64,000 nucleotides of DNA from Candidatus Defluviilinea gracilis. GTDB lineage: Bacteria; Chloroflexota; Anaerolineae; Anaerolineales; Villigracilaceae. The notes beneath the pieces were generated by a model. That model saw nothing but the letters and a program-made list of their open reading frames with translations. It made no database searches and was not told where the DNA came from. Of this stretch, positions 17,515 through 26,033 are shown piece after piece. Location: contig JADJWS010000001.1 of assembly GCA_016716235.1 (NCBI GenBank), positions 1,922,001-1,986,000 of the forward strand, read 5' to 3'. The position numbers and the translations under genes were made by a program. Positions within the stretch are counted from its first letter, which is position 1. The number at the start of each line of letters is the position of its first letter.

Positions 17515-17608
17515 ATTAATCTCCAGTCTCCAGTCTCCACTTTCCTCCCCTCCGTTTCTCCAGCCTCAGACCACCAAATTGCCAATTACTAATTTTCCCA
17601 TAGTTCAC

Positions 17609-18544
17609 TTATCCCCTCGCCCATCCCGCAATCACACGGATATCCTCCGGTGTGGTGCGGCAACAACCGCCGATCATGCGCGCGCCCGCTTCATACCAAA
17701 CCCGCGCCTCTTCTCCAAACGATTCGACAGCCGCATGCCCATCCCAATCGTTTTTGGCCGCATCGTATCCTTCGCCCAGGTTAGGGTAGACCAACATAGG
17801 TTTGCTGGTGAACCGCTTGCCCTCGCGGAGCAGTGACGAAACATACTTTGGCGATGTGCAGTTAATGCCCAAGGCCGCGATCTGCGGATGTCCCTCAAGC
17901 AGTTTCACACAATCGGCAAAGGATTGACCTTCGGAAATGCGCACCTCATCCCGCGCGGAAAAACTGAGCCATGCGGCGATGTTCGGAAATTCATCGAGAA
18001 GTTTTACGATTGCCCGCGCTTCGGTCAGGGAAGGGATGGTTTCACACGCCAGCAGTTCGGCGCCCGCTTCGACCAGCGCTTGCATGCGCCCGCGATGGAA
18101 ATCCATCAACTCGGTTTCGCTCAACCCATAGTTGCCGACGTATTCCTCGCCATTGGCAAGGAACGCGCCGTACGGTCCCACCGACGCGGCAACGAACGGC
18201 TTTGACCTGCCCGCGCGATTCGATTCTTTCGCCCAAAATTCATCCCGCGCCGCTGTTGCGATCCGCACAGACTTTTGAATCAACGCGATGGCTTCTTTTT
18301 CATTCAAACCGCGCCGCTTGAATCCCTCCACGGTTGCCTGATAACTGGCGGTGATGGCGCAATCTGCGCCCGCGTTGAAATAATCGTAATGCACTTGTTG
18401 AATCGCCTCGGGGTGTTCGAGCAAAATTGTTGCCGACCACAGATCGTTCTTCAAGTCGTGCCCGCGCCGTTCCAACTCGGTGGCAAGCGCGCCGTCGATG
18501 ACGAGAACGGGATGATGATGTAGGATGGTGTCAATAGGATTCAT
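17609..18544 (-). CDS. mmuM: Homocysteine S-methyltransferase
   Basis: 311 residues. The N-terminal VLIDGALATELERRGHDL-type strand (here VLVIDGALATELERRGHDLK) and the zinc-binding Cys residues in GINCTSP and GGCCRTTP identify the homocysteine S-methyltransferase (MmuM/YagD) family. It transfers a methyl group from S-methylmethionine or SAM to homocysteine to make methionine in the cytoplasm. No other methionine gene is adjacent, so it probably acts alone. Length and all metal ligands are normal. Confidence 0.88.
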   Translation of the reverse strand: MNPIDTILHHHPVLVIDGALATELERRGHDLKNDLWSATILLEHPEAIQQVHYDYFNAGADCAITASYQATVEGFKRRGLNEKEAIALIQKSVRIATAARDEFWAKESNRAGRSKPFVAASVGPYGAFLANGEEYVGNYGLSETELMDFHRGRMQALVEAGAELLACETIPSLTEARAIVKLLDEFPNIAAWLSFSARDEVRISEGQSFADCVKLLEGHPQIAALGINCTSPKYVSSLLREGKRFTSKPMLVYPNLGEGYDAAKNDWDGHAAVESFGEEARVWYEAGARMIGGCCRTTPEDIRVIAGWARG

Positions 18545-18609
18545 ACAAGGATTTCAGTATAGTTGCGCTCGCCGTGTTTATATTGCGCATGAACCCTTGC
18601 GCCACTCGA

Positions 18610-19128
18610 TCATTGCAAGGCGAATGCCACATGCGAAGGGTTCACCAATACCAGCGGCACATGCAGCGGGGTCATCTGCGGCAGGAACGGGTTTGAAATC
18701 TCCGCCTCGTACAGCGACATCCACGACACGCGCGACACTTCAAGGCTTTGCGACATTTCAGTCTGAGTCGAAATGCGAATCTTCCCCTTCATCAAAAACG
18801 TGCCCGCCATCACCACAATATCCTGCATCTGGCGGTTTATTTCCGAAGCGTCATAATCCAGCGGCTCATCGGATGGCGGCAGCGGATGGAACGCCGCCAA
18901 CTCAGACACGGGAAAATAAATCTCCTCGAATGACATCATTTTGGCTGGGCTTCCGCCGAACACCAAAGTCTGCGGCTTCAACACATGGATATGTTTCGGC
19001 GCGCCATCGGTGCGCAACCAGATATTCACGCGCACGCTTTGCTTTGTCACCACATCCCCCCGAATGAACGACATGTTCGAATATAGCATCACAGGGGCCG
19101 ATTTTTCATCGGGTCTTAAAATATACAT
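18610..19128 (-). CDS. Conserved hypothetical protein
   Basis: 172 residues, soluble, starting MYILRPDEKSAPVMLYSNMS. Mixed alpha/beta composition without signal peptide, membrane helix or metal motif; no family recognised. It stands alone between mmuM and the divergent DUF2723 gene, separated by about 70 bases that could hold both start regions. Supported by length, codon use like its neighbours and lack of overlap. Confidence 0.6.
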   Translation of the reverse strand: MYILRPDEKSAPVMLYSNMSFIRGDVVTKQSVRVNIWLRTDGAPKHIHVLKPQTLVFGGSPAKMMSFEEIYFPVSELAAFHPLPPSDEPLDYDASEINRQMQDIVVMAGTFLMKGKIRISTQTEMSQSLEVSRVSWMSLYEAEISNPFLPQMTPLHVPLVLVNPSHVAFALQ

Positions 19129-19200
19129 GGCGCCTCCGAGTTTATTGGATTATACACTTGCCCGCCCCTCCAATCCCGGCGTATACTCGGATTGACCCTT

Positions 19201-20754
19201 ATGGATGACCGCAACGGGCGACCCTCGCCTCTTTCCCCCATTGACATCTGCCTCGCCCTCCTCATCGGACTCGCTGCCCTCGCCTTATACATCCGCACCC
19301 TCGCGCCTTCGTTATTATGGGGAGATTCCGCCGAATTCCAGACTCTTTCCTACACCCTCGGCATGACTCACCACACGGGCTACGCGACTCAGATCATCTT
19401 CGGAAAAATCTTTACCCTGATTCCCATCAACGGCATCGCATGGCGCGTCAACTTGATGTCTGCGTTTTTCGGCGCGTTGGCGGTGGCAAACACGTTCCTC
19501 ATCGTCCGCTTGTTGACTGGTTCACGCACCGCCGCGACTTCCGCCTCGCTCGTCCTCGCCCTCACCGACGGATTCTGGTGGCGCGCGCTCGTCGCCGAAT
19601 CCTACGCTCCCGCCGCAGGGATGCTGGCAACGGTGTGGCTGTTATTTCTTTTGTGGAGAAGCACAGGTAAACCGCAATATCTTTTCTTGTCGGGTTTGGC
19701 AGGCGGATTAAGTTTAGGTATTCATAGTACGGTCGTGATGACAGGCGCGTCCGTGCTGGCAGTGATGGCGTTCACCGCCCGTAAACGCGCGGAGTGGTTC
19801 AGCGCGGCGGCGGGAGCGACCCTGGGCGTGGCGCTCTTCCTCGGATTCTTTTTCTTCCTCGATTACAACGACCCGCCTTCGAGCGTTCACAATGCGGTCT
19901 TCCGAGTCAACTTGAGCGCGGTGGGATTGACCGAAGACGAATACGATTCTGCTTGGGATCGTTTCAAGTTCATCTTCCCTGCCAACCGCGCATCGTCGTA
20001 CTACTTCACCGCCACATCTACAGACATGCGCGATAGACTGATCGAATATGTTTCGTATTTTCCATGGTGGCAGTTGACTCTCACCATCATCGGAATCGTT
20101 TGGTTGTTTTTCGGCGGCAGATGGCGCGAGGGACTGTATCCACTGATTGCGTTCATTCTCATTTGGGGACTCGCTATCACGGTTTCATTTTCGATCTATC
20201 GCGAGTTTTATGTGCCGGCGGCGGTCGTCACGTCGGTGTGGTTCGGCGCGGGGGCAGGCGCGGCGCTGTCCGCGTGGGAGAGGTTGACGAAACTGAACCA
20301 GCCGTCCCTGCGAATGACGCGGGTTCTCATCTCCATCGTATTAATTATTTTGCCCATCTGGAATGCGCGGCAAGATTTGAGTCTCGCGATCCAAAAAGGT
20401 TTTACATCGTTCATCCGCGATAATCATATCTATCCCGTGTTCGCGCCTGATAAAGCCATCCGTGAGGCGAAACGAATTATCAACAATGTTGAAGACAACG
20501 CAATTGTTTTTACGAATTGGGATAAACTGTATTCGTACATATACACCGCGCAGATCGAGGAAGGCAAGATGGATATTTCTTTTCACGAGGTTCTCGATGA
20601 AGGAGATCAAATTTTGCCGACGACGCTGATGAAATACATTGACGCGAACATTGACACGCGCCCGATTTATTTTGCCATTGATGTTCCTGAACTTTCCGAG
20701 TTGTATCAAGTAACAAAAATTAACGACACGCTGTATCGAATCAATAGAAAATAA
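19201..20754 (+). CDS. DUF2723 family multi-pass membrane protein (GT-C glycosyltransferase-like)
   Basis: About 517 residues with roughly nine to ten membrane helices. RTLAPSLLWGDSAEFQTLSY carries the acidic residue in the first outer loop, as in DUF2723 (PF11028), a family related to GT-C protein O-mannosyltransferases that use lipid-linked sugars. The C-terminal 130 residues are soluble (VFTNWDKLYSYIYTAQ). The frame opens at TTG 19192, but ATG 19201 is preferred. Target and sugar are unknown. recJ starts about 70 bases downstream, after a palindrome. Confidence 0.75.
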   Translation: MDDRNGRPSPLSPIDICLALLIGLAALALYIRTLAPSLLWGDSAEFQTLSYTLGMTHHTGYATQIIFGKIFTLIPINGIAWRVNLMSAFFGALAVANTFLIVRLLTGSRTAATSASLVLALTDGFWWRALVAESYAPAAGMLATVWLLFLLWRSTGKPQYLFLSGLAGGLSLGIHSTVVMTGASVLAVMAFTARKRAEWFSAAAGATLGVALFLGFFFFLDYNDPPSSVHNAVFRVNLSAVGLTEDEYDSAWDRFKFIFPANRASSYYFTATSTDMRDRLIEYVSYFPWWQLTLTIIGIVWLFFGGRWREGLYPLIAFILIWGLAITVSFSIYREFYVPAAVVTSVWFGAGAGAALSAWERLTKLNQPSLRMTRVLISIVLIILPIWNARQDLSLAIQKGFTSFIRDNHIYPVFAPDKAIREAKRIINNVEDNAIVFTNWDKLYSYIYTAQIEEGKMDISFHEVLDEGDQILPTTLMKYIDANIDTRPIYFAIDVPELSELYQVTKINDTLYRINRK

Positions 20755-20761
20755 CATGTTT

Positions 20762-20820
20762 AAGTTCTCGACGCAGTTGCACTGCGTCGAGTTTCGCGGC
20801 AGTGCAACTGCCACGAAATC
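20762..20820. repeat. Double palindrome between DUF2723 and recJ
   Basis: Two back-to-back inverted repeats: CTCGACGCAGTTG/CACTGCGTCGAG and GGCAGTGCAACTGCC, the latter enclosed by TTTCG/CGAAA. They contain the GCAGTTG core of the 81-bp element found at 25862. An open frame runs through them into recJ, which would give a spurious N-terminus. Confidence 0.55.
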
Positions 20821-20824
20821 TAGA

Positions 20825-22552
20825 ATGCACAAAATGACACACAACAAACGCTGGGTTATCGCAAAGACCATCACGCAACAAGCCTCCGAAGCATTGACGG
20901 TTGTGCCGCCGATTTTGCGGCAGGTGTTGTTCAATCGCGGCATCGGCACGGAGGAGCAAGCGCGCGCGTTCGTTGCCGCGAAAACGTTGGCAGACACGAA
21001 TCCGTTTCAGATGATCGGCATGCAAGCCGCGGTGGATCGAATTAATTTTGCGCTTGAACATCACGAACCCATCGCGGTGTATGGCGATTACGACGTGGAC
21101 GGCGTGACCGCGACCGCCTTGCTCGTGGAAGCATTGCAAAAATTTGGAGCCGATGTTCGCGGCTACATCCCGAATCGATTCGAAGAGGGCTACGGACTCA
21201 ACAAAGACGCGTTGGATTCGTTGAAAGCGGACGGCGTGAAGTTGGTCATCACCGTGGATTGCGGAATCCGCTCGCCAGACGAATCGCTTCACGCGCAGAC
21301 CATCGGGCTGGACCTCATCATCAGCGACCACCACCACCCCGACGGCGAAAACCTGCCGCCCGCGTTTGCAGTCATCAATCCAAAACAACATGGCGATCCG
21401 TATCCCGATAAAGATTTAGCGGGAGTGGGTATTGCTTATAAAATTGTTGAGGCGCTAGCGCAAGAAAGAGGAAAGACGAAAGAAGACGAAATCTTTCCTC
21501 TTTCCTCTTTCCTCGATTTGGTCGCCTTGGGAACCGTCGCCGACCTCGCTCCCCTCGTCGGCGAGAATCGTTCACTCGTCCGCAATGGACTCAAACAACT
21601 GCGCGAAACGAAGCGGCAGGGATTATTTTCACTCGCGGGCGTGGCACAGATCAAAATTGACAAGATCACCGCAGGCAACATCGGATTCATGCTCGGTCCG
21701 CGTTTGAACGCGTCGGGGCGACTCGAGTCCGCGCTCGCGTCGTTTGAATTGCTCACCACCACCGACTTCATGCGCGCGGGTCAACTCGCGCAGCAACTCG
21801 ATGTGCAGAACCGCCAGCGACAAACGATCACCAAGACGATGCAACAGCAAGCGGAAGAGATCGCCATGCAGGATGACCCCAATGCGTTTCTGTTATTTGC
21901 CGCGCATGAAAGTTTCAATTCGGGTGTGGTCGGCTTGGCATCATCGCGGCTTACGGAAAAGTATTATCGCCCGTCTGTTGTCGCGGCAAAGGGAGCCGAG
22001 GAAACGCGCGGCTCGTGCCGTTCGATCCCCGAATTCCACATCACCGACGCGCTCGATCAATGCAAAGACTTGCTCGTCCGTCATGGAGGTCACGCCGCGG
22101 CGGCTGGCTTCACGGTGAAAAATGAAAATTTGACCGAGTTGGTGGCGCGGCTCAAAACAATTGCAAAAGAAAAATTGGACGGGAAGGACCTGCGCCAAAC
22201 ACTATCCGCCGATATGGAAGTTTCCCTCGCGGATATGAACTTCGGCATTTTGAAACACATCGCGTTCCTCGAACCGACGGGTTACGGAAATCCCGACGCC
22301 ATCTTTGTTTCGCGGAATGTGAAAGTGAAATCGTTTCGCGCGGTTGGTTCGGAGGGCAGGCACTTGAAACTCACACTCGAAGACGGTCCCGCGTTGAAAT
22401 ACGATGCGATCGGTTTCCGCATGGGCGACGTGGCAAAGTCACTGCCGCCGCGCGTGGATGTGATGTACACGCTCGAAGCAAACGAATACAACGGACGGGT
22501 ATCTCTGCAATTGAATTTGAAAGATGTAAAAGAGGCGGGGGTGGCGGATTAG
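20825..22552 (+). CDS. recJ: Single-stranded-DNA-specific exonuclease RecJ
   Basis: About 575 residues. The DHH-family motifs are intact: VYGDYDVDGVTATALL, VDCGIR, SDHHHPDG, and the DHHA1 motif RHGGHAAAAGFTV; PRLNASGRL is also typical. RecJ digests single-stranded DNA 5' to 3' in recombination and repair. Start placed at ATG 20825 (or 20834) because the frame upstream is repeat DNA. About residues 213-230 (RGKTKEDEIFPLSSF region, 21459-21515) come from an A/G-rich inverted repeat and look like an in-frame insertion in a surface loop just before DLVALGTVAD. Confidence 0.93.
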   Translation: MHKMTHNKRWVIAKTITQQASEALTVVPPILRQVLFNRGIGTEEQARAFVAAKTLADTNPFQMIGMQAAVDRINFALEHHEPIAVYGDYDVDGVTATALLVEALQKFGADVRGYIPNRFEEGYGLNKDALDSLKADGVKLVITVDCGIRSPDESLHAQTIGLDLIISDHHHPDGENLPPAFAVINPKQHGDPYPDKDLAGVGIAYKIVEALAQERGKTKEDEIFPLSSFLDLVALGTVADLAPLVGENRSLVRNGLKQLRETKRQGLFSLAGVAQIKIDKITAGNIGFMLGPRLNASGRLESALASFELLTTTDFMRAGQLAQQLDVQNRQRQTITKTMQQQAEEIAMQDDPNAFLLFAAHESFNSGVVGLASSRLTEKYYRPSVVAAKGAEETRGSCRSIPEFHITDALDQCKDLLVRHGGHAAAAGFTVKNENLTELVARLKTIAKEKLDGKDLRQTLSADMEVSLADMNFGILKHIAFLEPTGYGNPDAIFVSRNVKVKSFRAVGSEGRHLKLTLEDGPALKYDAIGFRMGDVAKSLPPRVDVMYTLEANEYNGRVSLQLNLKDVKEAGVAD

Positions 22553-22555
22553 GGA

Positions 22556-22655
22556 GGATGTACACAGGTACATAGGTAAACAAGTAGACACGTTACGAGA
22601 TACGGGATACAACCTGTGTACTTGTCTACGTGTGTACGTGTTTCCGTGTATACGT
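22556..22655. repeat. Palindromic intergenic repeat
   Basis: Runs of TACACAGGTACATAGG and ACACGTTACG on the left are mirrored by TGTGTACTTGTCTACGTG and GTACGTGTTTCCGTG on the right, so the whole 100-bp gap between convergent genes can fold into a long imperfect hairpin. It may serve as a terminator for both. Confidence 0.45.
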
Positions 22656-22662
22656 TCGCTCT

Positions 22663-23487
22663 CTACTTCGCCCTTAACTCTTCTTCCCGTTCAGGTATCG
22701 TAAACCGATTAATCGTTGTGTAATCCACAAACCAATTGAAATTGCGGTTCATCCACATCGTGAATGTCCACAGCCAGGGGATGATCCACATGGCGCGCGG
22801 GCGGCGCACGAGACTCACCACCGCGTCAGCAACTTGTTCAGCCGTGAGCAACATAAACTTGGGGGTTGTGGCTTTTGTTTTACGTTTGATGCCCGCGTGT
22901 GAACCAAATTCTGTTGAAACGCCGCCGGGGTAGACCATCGAAACGTCAATGCCCCATGGCTTCACTTCGCGGCGCAACGCTTCGGAGAATCCATGCACGG
23001 CGTGTTTGCATGCTGAATAGATTGTGTAAGTCGGCGTGCCGACAAGTCCCGCCATCGAACACATTTGAATGATGTGACCTGACCGCTGTTGGATCATCAC
23101 CGGCAACGCCTGCCGCGTGGTCTGAACCACCCCCATCACATTGACATCGAATTGACCTTGAATATCTTTCACGGGATCGAGTTTCTCCAGCCAATCCAAT
23201 CGCCCGAAACCTGCGTTGTTGACCAACACGTCAATGCGACCGAATTTTTCCAGCGTCTTTTGAATCAGTGATTGAATATCTTCGAGTTTGGAAAGGTCTG
23301 CCTGCACGACCAACACATCTGCTCCCGCGCCCATACCTTTGATCTCATTCGCCAACGCTTCGAGTTTATCCACGCGCCGCGCGGCGAGGACAACCCTCGA
23401 CCCCTCGCGTCCAAACTGACGGGCGGTTGCCTCGCCAATCCCCGACGATGCCCCGGTCACGATCACAACTTTGCCCTTTGGATCCAT
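22663..23487 (-). CDS. Short-chain dehydrogenase/reductase
   Basis: 274 residues from ATG 23487, which has AGGAGT at a good distance. Typical SDR: TGASSGIGEATARQFG, NNAGFG, and Ser/YSACK catalytic motif (TYTIYSACKHA). The C-terminal region has a hydrophobic stretch (PRAMWIIPWLWTFTMWMNRN) that could hold the enzyme to the membrane. Substrate unknown; lipid or polyketide carbonyl reduction is common for this subgroup. The frame upstream to 23616 runs through a palindromic repeat and is not coding. Confidence 0.87.
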   Translation of the reverse strand: MDPKGKVVIVTGASSGIGEATARQFGREGSRVVLAARRVDKLEALANEIKGMGAGADVLVVQADLSKLEDIQSLIQKTLEKFGRIDVLVNNAGFGRLDWLEKLDPVKDIQGQFDVNVMGVVQTTRQALPVMIQQRSGHIIQMCSMAGLVGTPTYTIYSACKHAVHGFSEALRREVKPWGIDVSMVYPGGVSTEFGSHAGIKRKTKATTPKFMLLTAEQVADAVVSLVRRPRAMWIIPWLWTFTMWMNRNFNWFVDYTTINRFTIPEREEELRAK

Positions 23488-23628
23488 GAGAGACTCCTGT
23501 GTCAATATGTCACCCTGAGGGAGCGCTCGCTGCGACCGAAGGGTCTCGCTCGACCTGATGGGGACGCTGAGTGGCGACCTGCGCCACTCAACATGATATT
23601 CGTTGAGAATTATCACATTACAAACTGA

Positions 23629-24705
23629 TCAAGGTCCCCAGCGCGGCTGGTAATCGCAATAACTGTTGTTCGTCAACCGCCGCAAGTCTGTGCCGTTGGC
23701 GCGGATCACATAGATCTCGCATCCATGATCGTCGCCGTAATGATCGAAGTACGCGGTGAAGACCACCCACTGTCCGTCCGGTGAAATGGATGGTCCCTGG
23801 CTGTTGCCGCCCGTCGGCGTGAGCTGGCGCGTGTTCGACCCGTCCGCGCTCATGATGTAGACCTCGCGATTCCACGGCTCGCCGGAGTACGTGACGATGA
23901 ACGTCCCATCGGACGACCAATCGCTTCTTCCGCGGATGGACGGCAGATTCGTGATCCTCTTGATCGCGCTTCCCTTCAGGCTGACCGTGAAGAGTTGAAC
24001 GCCTCCATCGCGGTCGGAGGCGAACAGAATCGATTTCCCATCCGGTGACCAGGTCGGGTCCCAGCCCAACGCTTGCGGAACATTCGCGGGGTTATCGCCG
24101 TTTCGATCCATGACCCAGATTTGATTCTGTTGGGTGTTTGGGTTTCCGCGCATGAATACGATACTCTCGCCATTCGGCGAAACTTCAGGCGCGTTAGACA
24201 CGCCGAGTCGGTCTGTCAGCCGATTTGTATTGCCCGCGGTGAGACTCAATTCATAAATCTCGTAGACATTTTTCTCGCGGAATGCCGAATACAACACGCT
24301 TCCCCCATCCGGTGAAAGGGACGCGTAAAAATGACGCGCGTTGTCGCTGGTCAATTGGCGGAATCCCGATCCGTCCGCGTTGATGATGCAGATCTGGTCG
24401 GAGGATTGAACTTTATTGACCTGGCATGTGAAGACGATCTTCCCGGTCAATTGATCGGAAGGCGACGGGGATGGAATCGAATTTTGAGGTAGCGCGGTAA
24501 ACGTGGGAGTCGCAAAATTGAAATCAGGCGTTGCAATGGATTCGGTCGCGGGAGGAGGAGTAAAGTTGGAGGGCGTAGACGCTTGAAGAGTGGCAAACAG
24601 GTCTGCCGTCGGGGTTGAAGCGGCGGGGAGGTTACATCCAGAAAATAGAATGAATGTCATTGCGAAGGCGATAGCCCTCGCAGTCCCATGTTGTTTTTTA
24701 TTCAA
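23629..24705 (-). CDS. PD40/TolB-like beta-propeller lipoprotein
   Basis: About 358 residues. The TTG at 24705 is preferred because it gives a proper lipoprotein signal (charged NKKQHGTAR, hydrophobic AIAFAMTFILF, lipobox SGC) and overlaps the upstream gene by 8 bases. ATG 24660 would leave no charged N-region. A Thr/Pro/Ser-rich linker precedes at least five PD40 blades of the type PTWSPDGKSILFASDRDGG. Such propellers bind proteins or ligands outside the membrane. Coupled to a HypA-like gene, though no functional link is clear. Confidence 0.75.
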   Translation of the reverse strand: MNKKQHGTARAIAFAMTFILFSGCNLPAASTPTADLFATLQASTPSNFTPPPATESIATPDFNFATPTFTALPQNSIPSPSPSDQLTGKIVFTCQVNKVQSSDQICIINADGSGFRQLTSDNARHFYASLSPDGGSVLYSAFREKNVYEIYELSLTAGNTNRLTDRLGVSNAPEVSPNGESIVFMRGNPNTQQNQIWVMDRNGDNPANVPQALGWDPTWSPDGKSILFASDRDGGVQLFTVSLKGSAIKRITNLPSIRGRSDWSSDGTFIVTYSGEPWNREVYIMSADGSNTRQLTPTGGNSQGPSISPDGQWVVFTAYFDHYGDDHGCEIYVIRANGTDLRRLTNNSYCDYQPRWGP

Positions 24706-25042
24706 CCTCTTCAAGAGTAAACTCCTCGCCCGATAAAATTTTCGCGCCGAAACTTCCGCAATAGGGGCAATGAATCTCTCCGCCTTCAGGATGATATTTT
24801 TGGAAGCATGCCATACACTGAACTTCGGCAGTGATGAAGCGGAAGCGCAATTCCGCCTGTTCAGCAAGCGTGCCTTTGCCGATCTCGCGCCAGTGTGATT
24901 GGATCAGATCGCGATCGAGTTCGGCGATCTCGCCGATGGCAATGTGAAGTGTTGTGATTTGCTTCGTGTTGGACTCGCTCGCGCGTTGAAGAGATTTTGC
25001 AAGGATGGATTGCGCGAGCTCGAATTCTTTTTGATGATTCAA
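24698..25042 (-). CDS. hypA: HypA-like hydrogenase nickel-insertion protein
   Basis: 114 residues starting at TTG 25042, with AGAGGA about 9 bases before. FELAQSILAKSLQRASE, LHIAIGEIAELDRD and a zinc knuckle (CMAC...CPYC) match HypA, which delivers nickel to [NiFe]-hydrogenases. Normal HypA begins Met-His-Glu, where His2 binds nickel; here the N-terminus reads MNHQKEFELAQ, so the nickel ligand is shifted or lost. No hydrogenase or other hyp gene is in the window. It could serve elsewhere or have a changed role. An upstream GTG at 25075 lies in a repeat. Confidence 0.7.
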   Translation of the reverse strand: MNHQKEFELAQSILAKSLQRASESNTKQITTLHIAIGEIAELDRDLIQSHWREIGKGTLAEQAELRFRFITAEVQCMACFQKYHPEGGEIHCPYCGSFGAKILSGEEFTLEEVE

Positions 25043-25104
25043 AAAATTAATCCTCTTGTGCAAGTTTTGAACCACGGAGTCACGGAGACACTGAGAGAAA
25101 AAAC

Positions 25105-25256
25105 GGGTCTCCCGTAATTAACGGGAAAGAGCTTCACCACGAAGGGCACAAAGTACACAAAGGCAAAAAAAGAGCCTAGATTCCTTGGGTTTTCCTTTGT
25201 GACCGTCGTGTCCTTTGTGTTTGAAAAAAAGGTTTCCCGTTAAAAACGGTAGAGCC
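25105..25256 (+). mobile_element. 152-bp MITE-like element, copy 1
   Basis: Flanked by perfect 8-bp direct repeats GAAAAAAC (25097-25104 and 25257-25264). Ends are imperfect inverted repeats of about 24 bp (GGGTCTCCCGTAATTAACGG against GGCTCTACCGTTTTTAACGG). The inside holds the mirrored CACGAAGG/CCTTTGTG sequences. No coding capacity. Copy 2 in reverse orientation at 27269-27420 is identical but for one base. This explains most of the gap 25076-25332. Confidence 0.8.
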
Positions 25257-25332
25257 GAAAAAACAAAAGAACTCCGTGACTCAGCGTTTCCGTGTTTAAG
25301 GGCTTGAGGCTTTTCTAAGAAATTCAATCAGT

Positions 25333-25804
25333 CACCTCAGGTCGGTCTATAAGCCGCATTCTGTCCGTGACGCGAACGCCACTGTGCGATCATCTCTCTG
25401 GGCGGCGCGTCGCCGCGCCGCTCGGTGCAGCCTACCCGGGACTGACCCAACCACCGCGTGATTGGATACCTATGAAGACGAGCCGTCTCCCGCCATCCGC
25501 AGATGGCTTCGTCCCTGCTTGGCCTTGCTCCCGGCGGGGGTTACCTGACGATCTGCATTACTGCAAACGCCGGTGGTCTCTTACACCACCTTTTCACCAT
25601 CACCCCCTCACCCCATCCCCTCTCCCATTGGGAGAGGGGCGCAGGGGTGAGGGTGGCTGTTTGTTTCTGTGGCCCTTTTCCGGCAGGTTCGCTCCTTACG
25701 GAGGCTTCCCCGCCCCGGGGACTATCCGACGCCGTGCTCTATGGAGTGCGGACTTTCCTCGATGGCGTCAACGCGCCACCGCGATCGCCCGACCAACCTG
25801 AGGC
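25333..25804 (-). ncRNA. rnpB: RNase P RNA (type A), with a palindrome inserted
   Basis: On the minus strand the universally conserved GAGGAAAGTCC lies at 25750-25760 and the 3' conserved block ACAGAATGCGGCTTATAG near 25345-25362. The 5' end (CCTCAGGTTGGTC) pairs with the 3' end (GACCGACCTGAGG) to form helix P1, fixing the boundaries. This is the catalytic RNA that trims tRNA 5' leaders. At about 470 nt it is long because 25602-25655 carries a palindromic repeat of about 54 nt within a peripheral arm. A promoter stands at the right distance upstream. Confidence 0.95.
25602..25655. repeat. REP-like palindrome inside RNase P RNA
   Basis: CCCCTCACCCC...CCCCTCTCCCA and TGGGAGAGGGG...GGGGTGAGGG form a long hairpin. 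The same repeat type occurs, in frame, within the DUF1786 gene at 9089-9124. Confidence 0.75.
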
Positions 25805-25810
25805 AAGGTC

Positions 25811-25839
25811 ATCATACACGCAAGCAGAGGGAGCGTCAA
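25811..25839 (-). promoter_or_regulatory. rnpB promoter
   Basis: TTGACG (25834-25839), a 17-base spacer and TATGAT (25811-25816) on the minus strand place the transcription start within a few bases of the 5' strand of helix P1. Confidence 0.7.
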
Positions 25840-25861
25840 CATCGGGGCAGAACTGACAAAT

Positions 25862-25942
25862 GGGACTTACGCAGTTGAACCTGTTGCGCCGTAGTTGCAC
25901 TGCGGCGGCGGCAGTACAACTGCCCGCCCACTGCGTAAGTCC
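25862..25942 (+). mobile_element. 81-bp MITE-like element, copy 1
   Basis: Flanked by perfect 8-bp direct repeats TGACAAAT (25854-25861 and 25943-25950). Terminal inverted repeats GGACTTACGCAGT and ACTGCGTAAGTCC. No coding capacity. Related copies at 27571-27651 (reverse) and 60619-60685. Confidence 0.8.
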
Positions 25943-26033
25943 TGACAAATTTGAAAACGCGGACAACTTCACTGGATTATTTTTCAAAAAACATTAGAAT
26001 AGGAGTTGTATAATGTTTCCTTGAGGAGTCATT

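Noticed and set aside
25986..26014. Promoter for coaE from TATAAT at 26009
   Set aside because: No acceptable -35 at a 16-18 base spacing.
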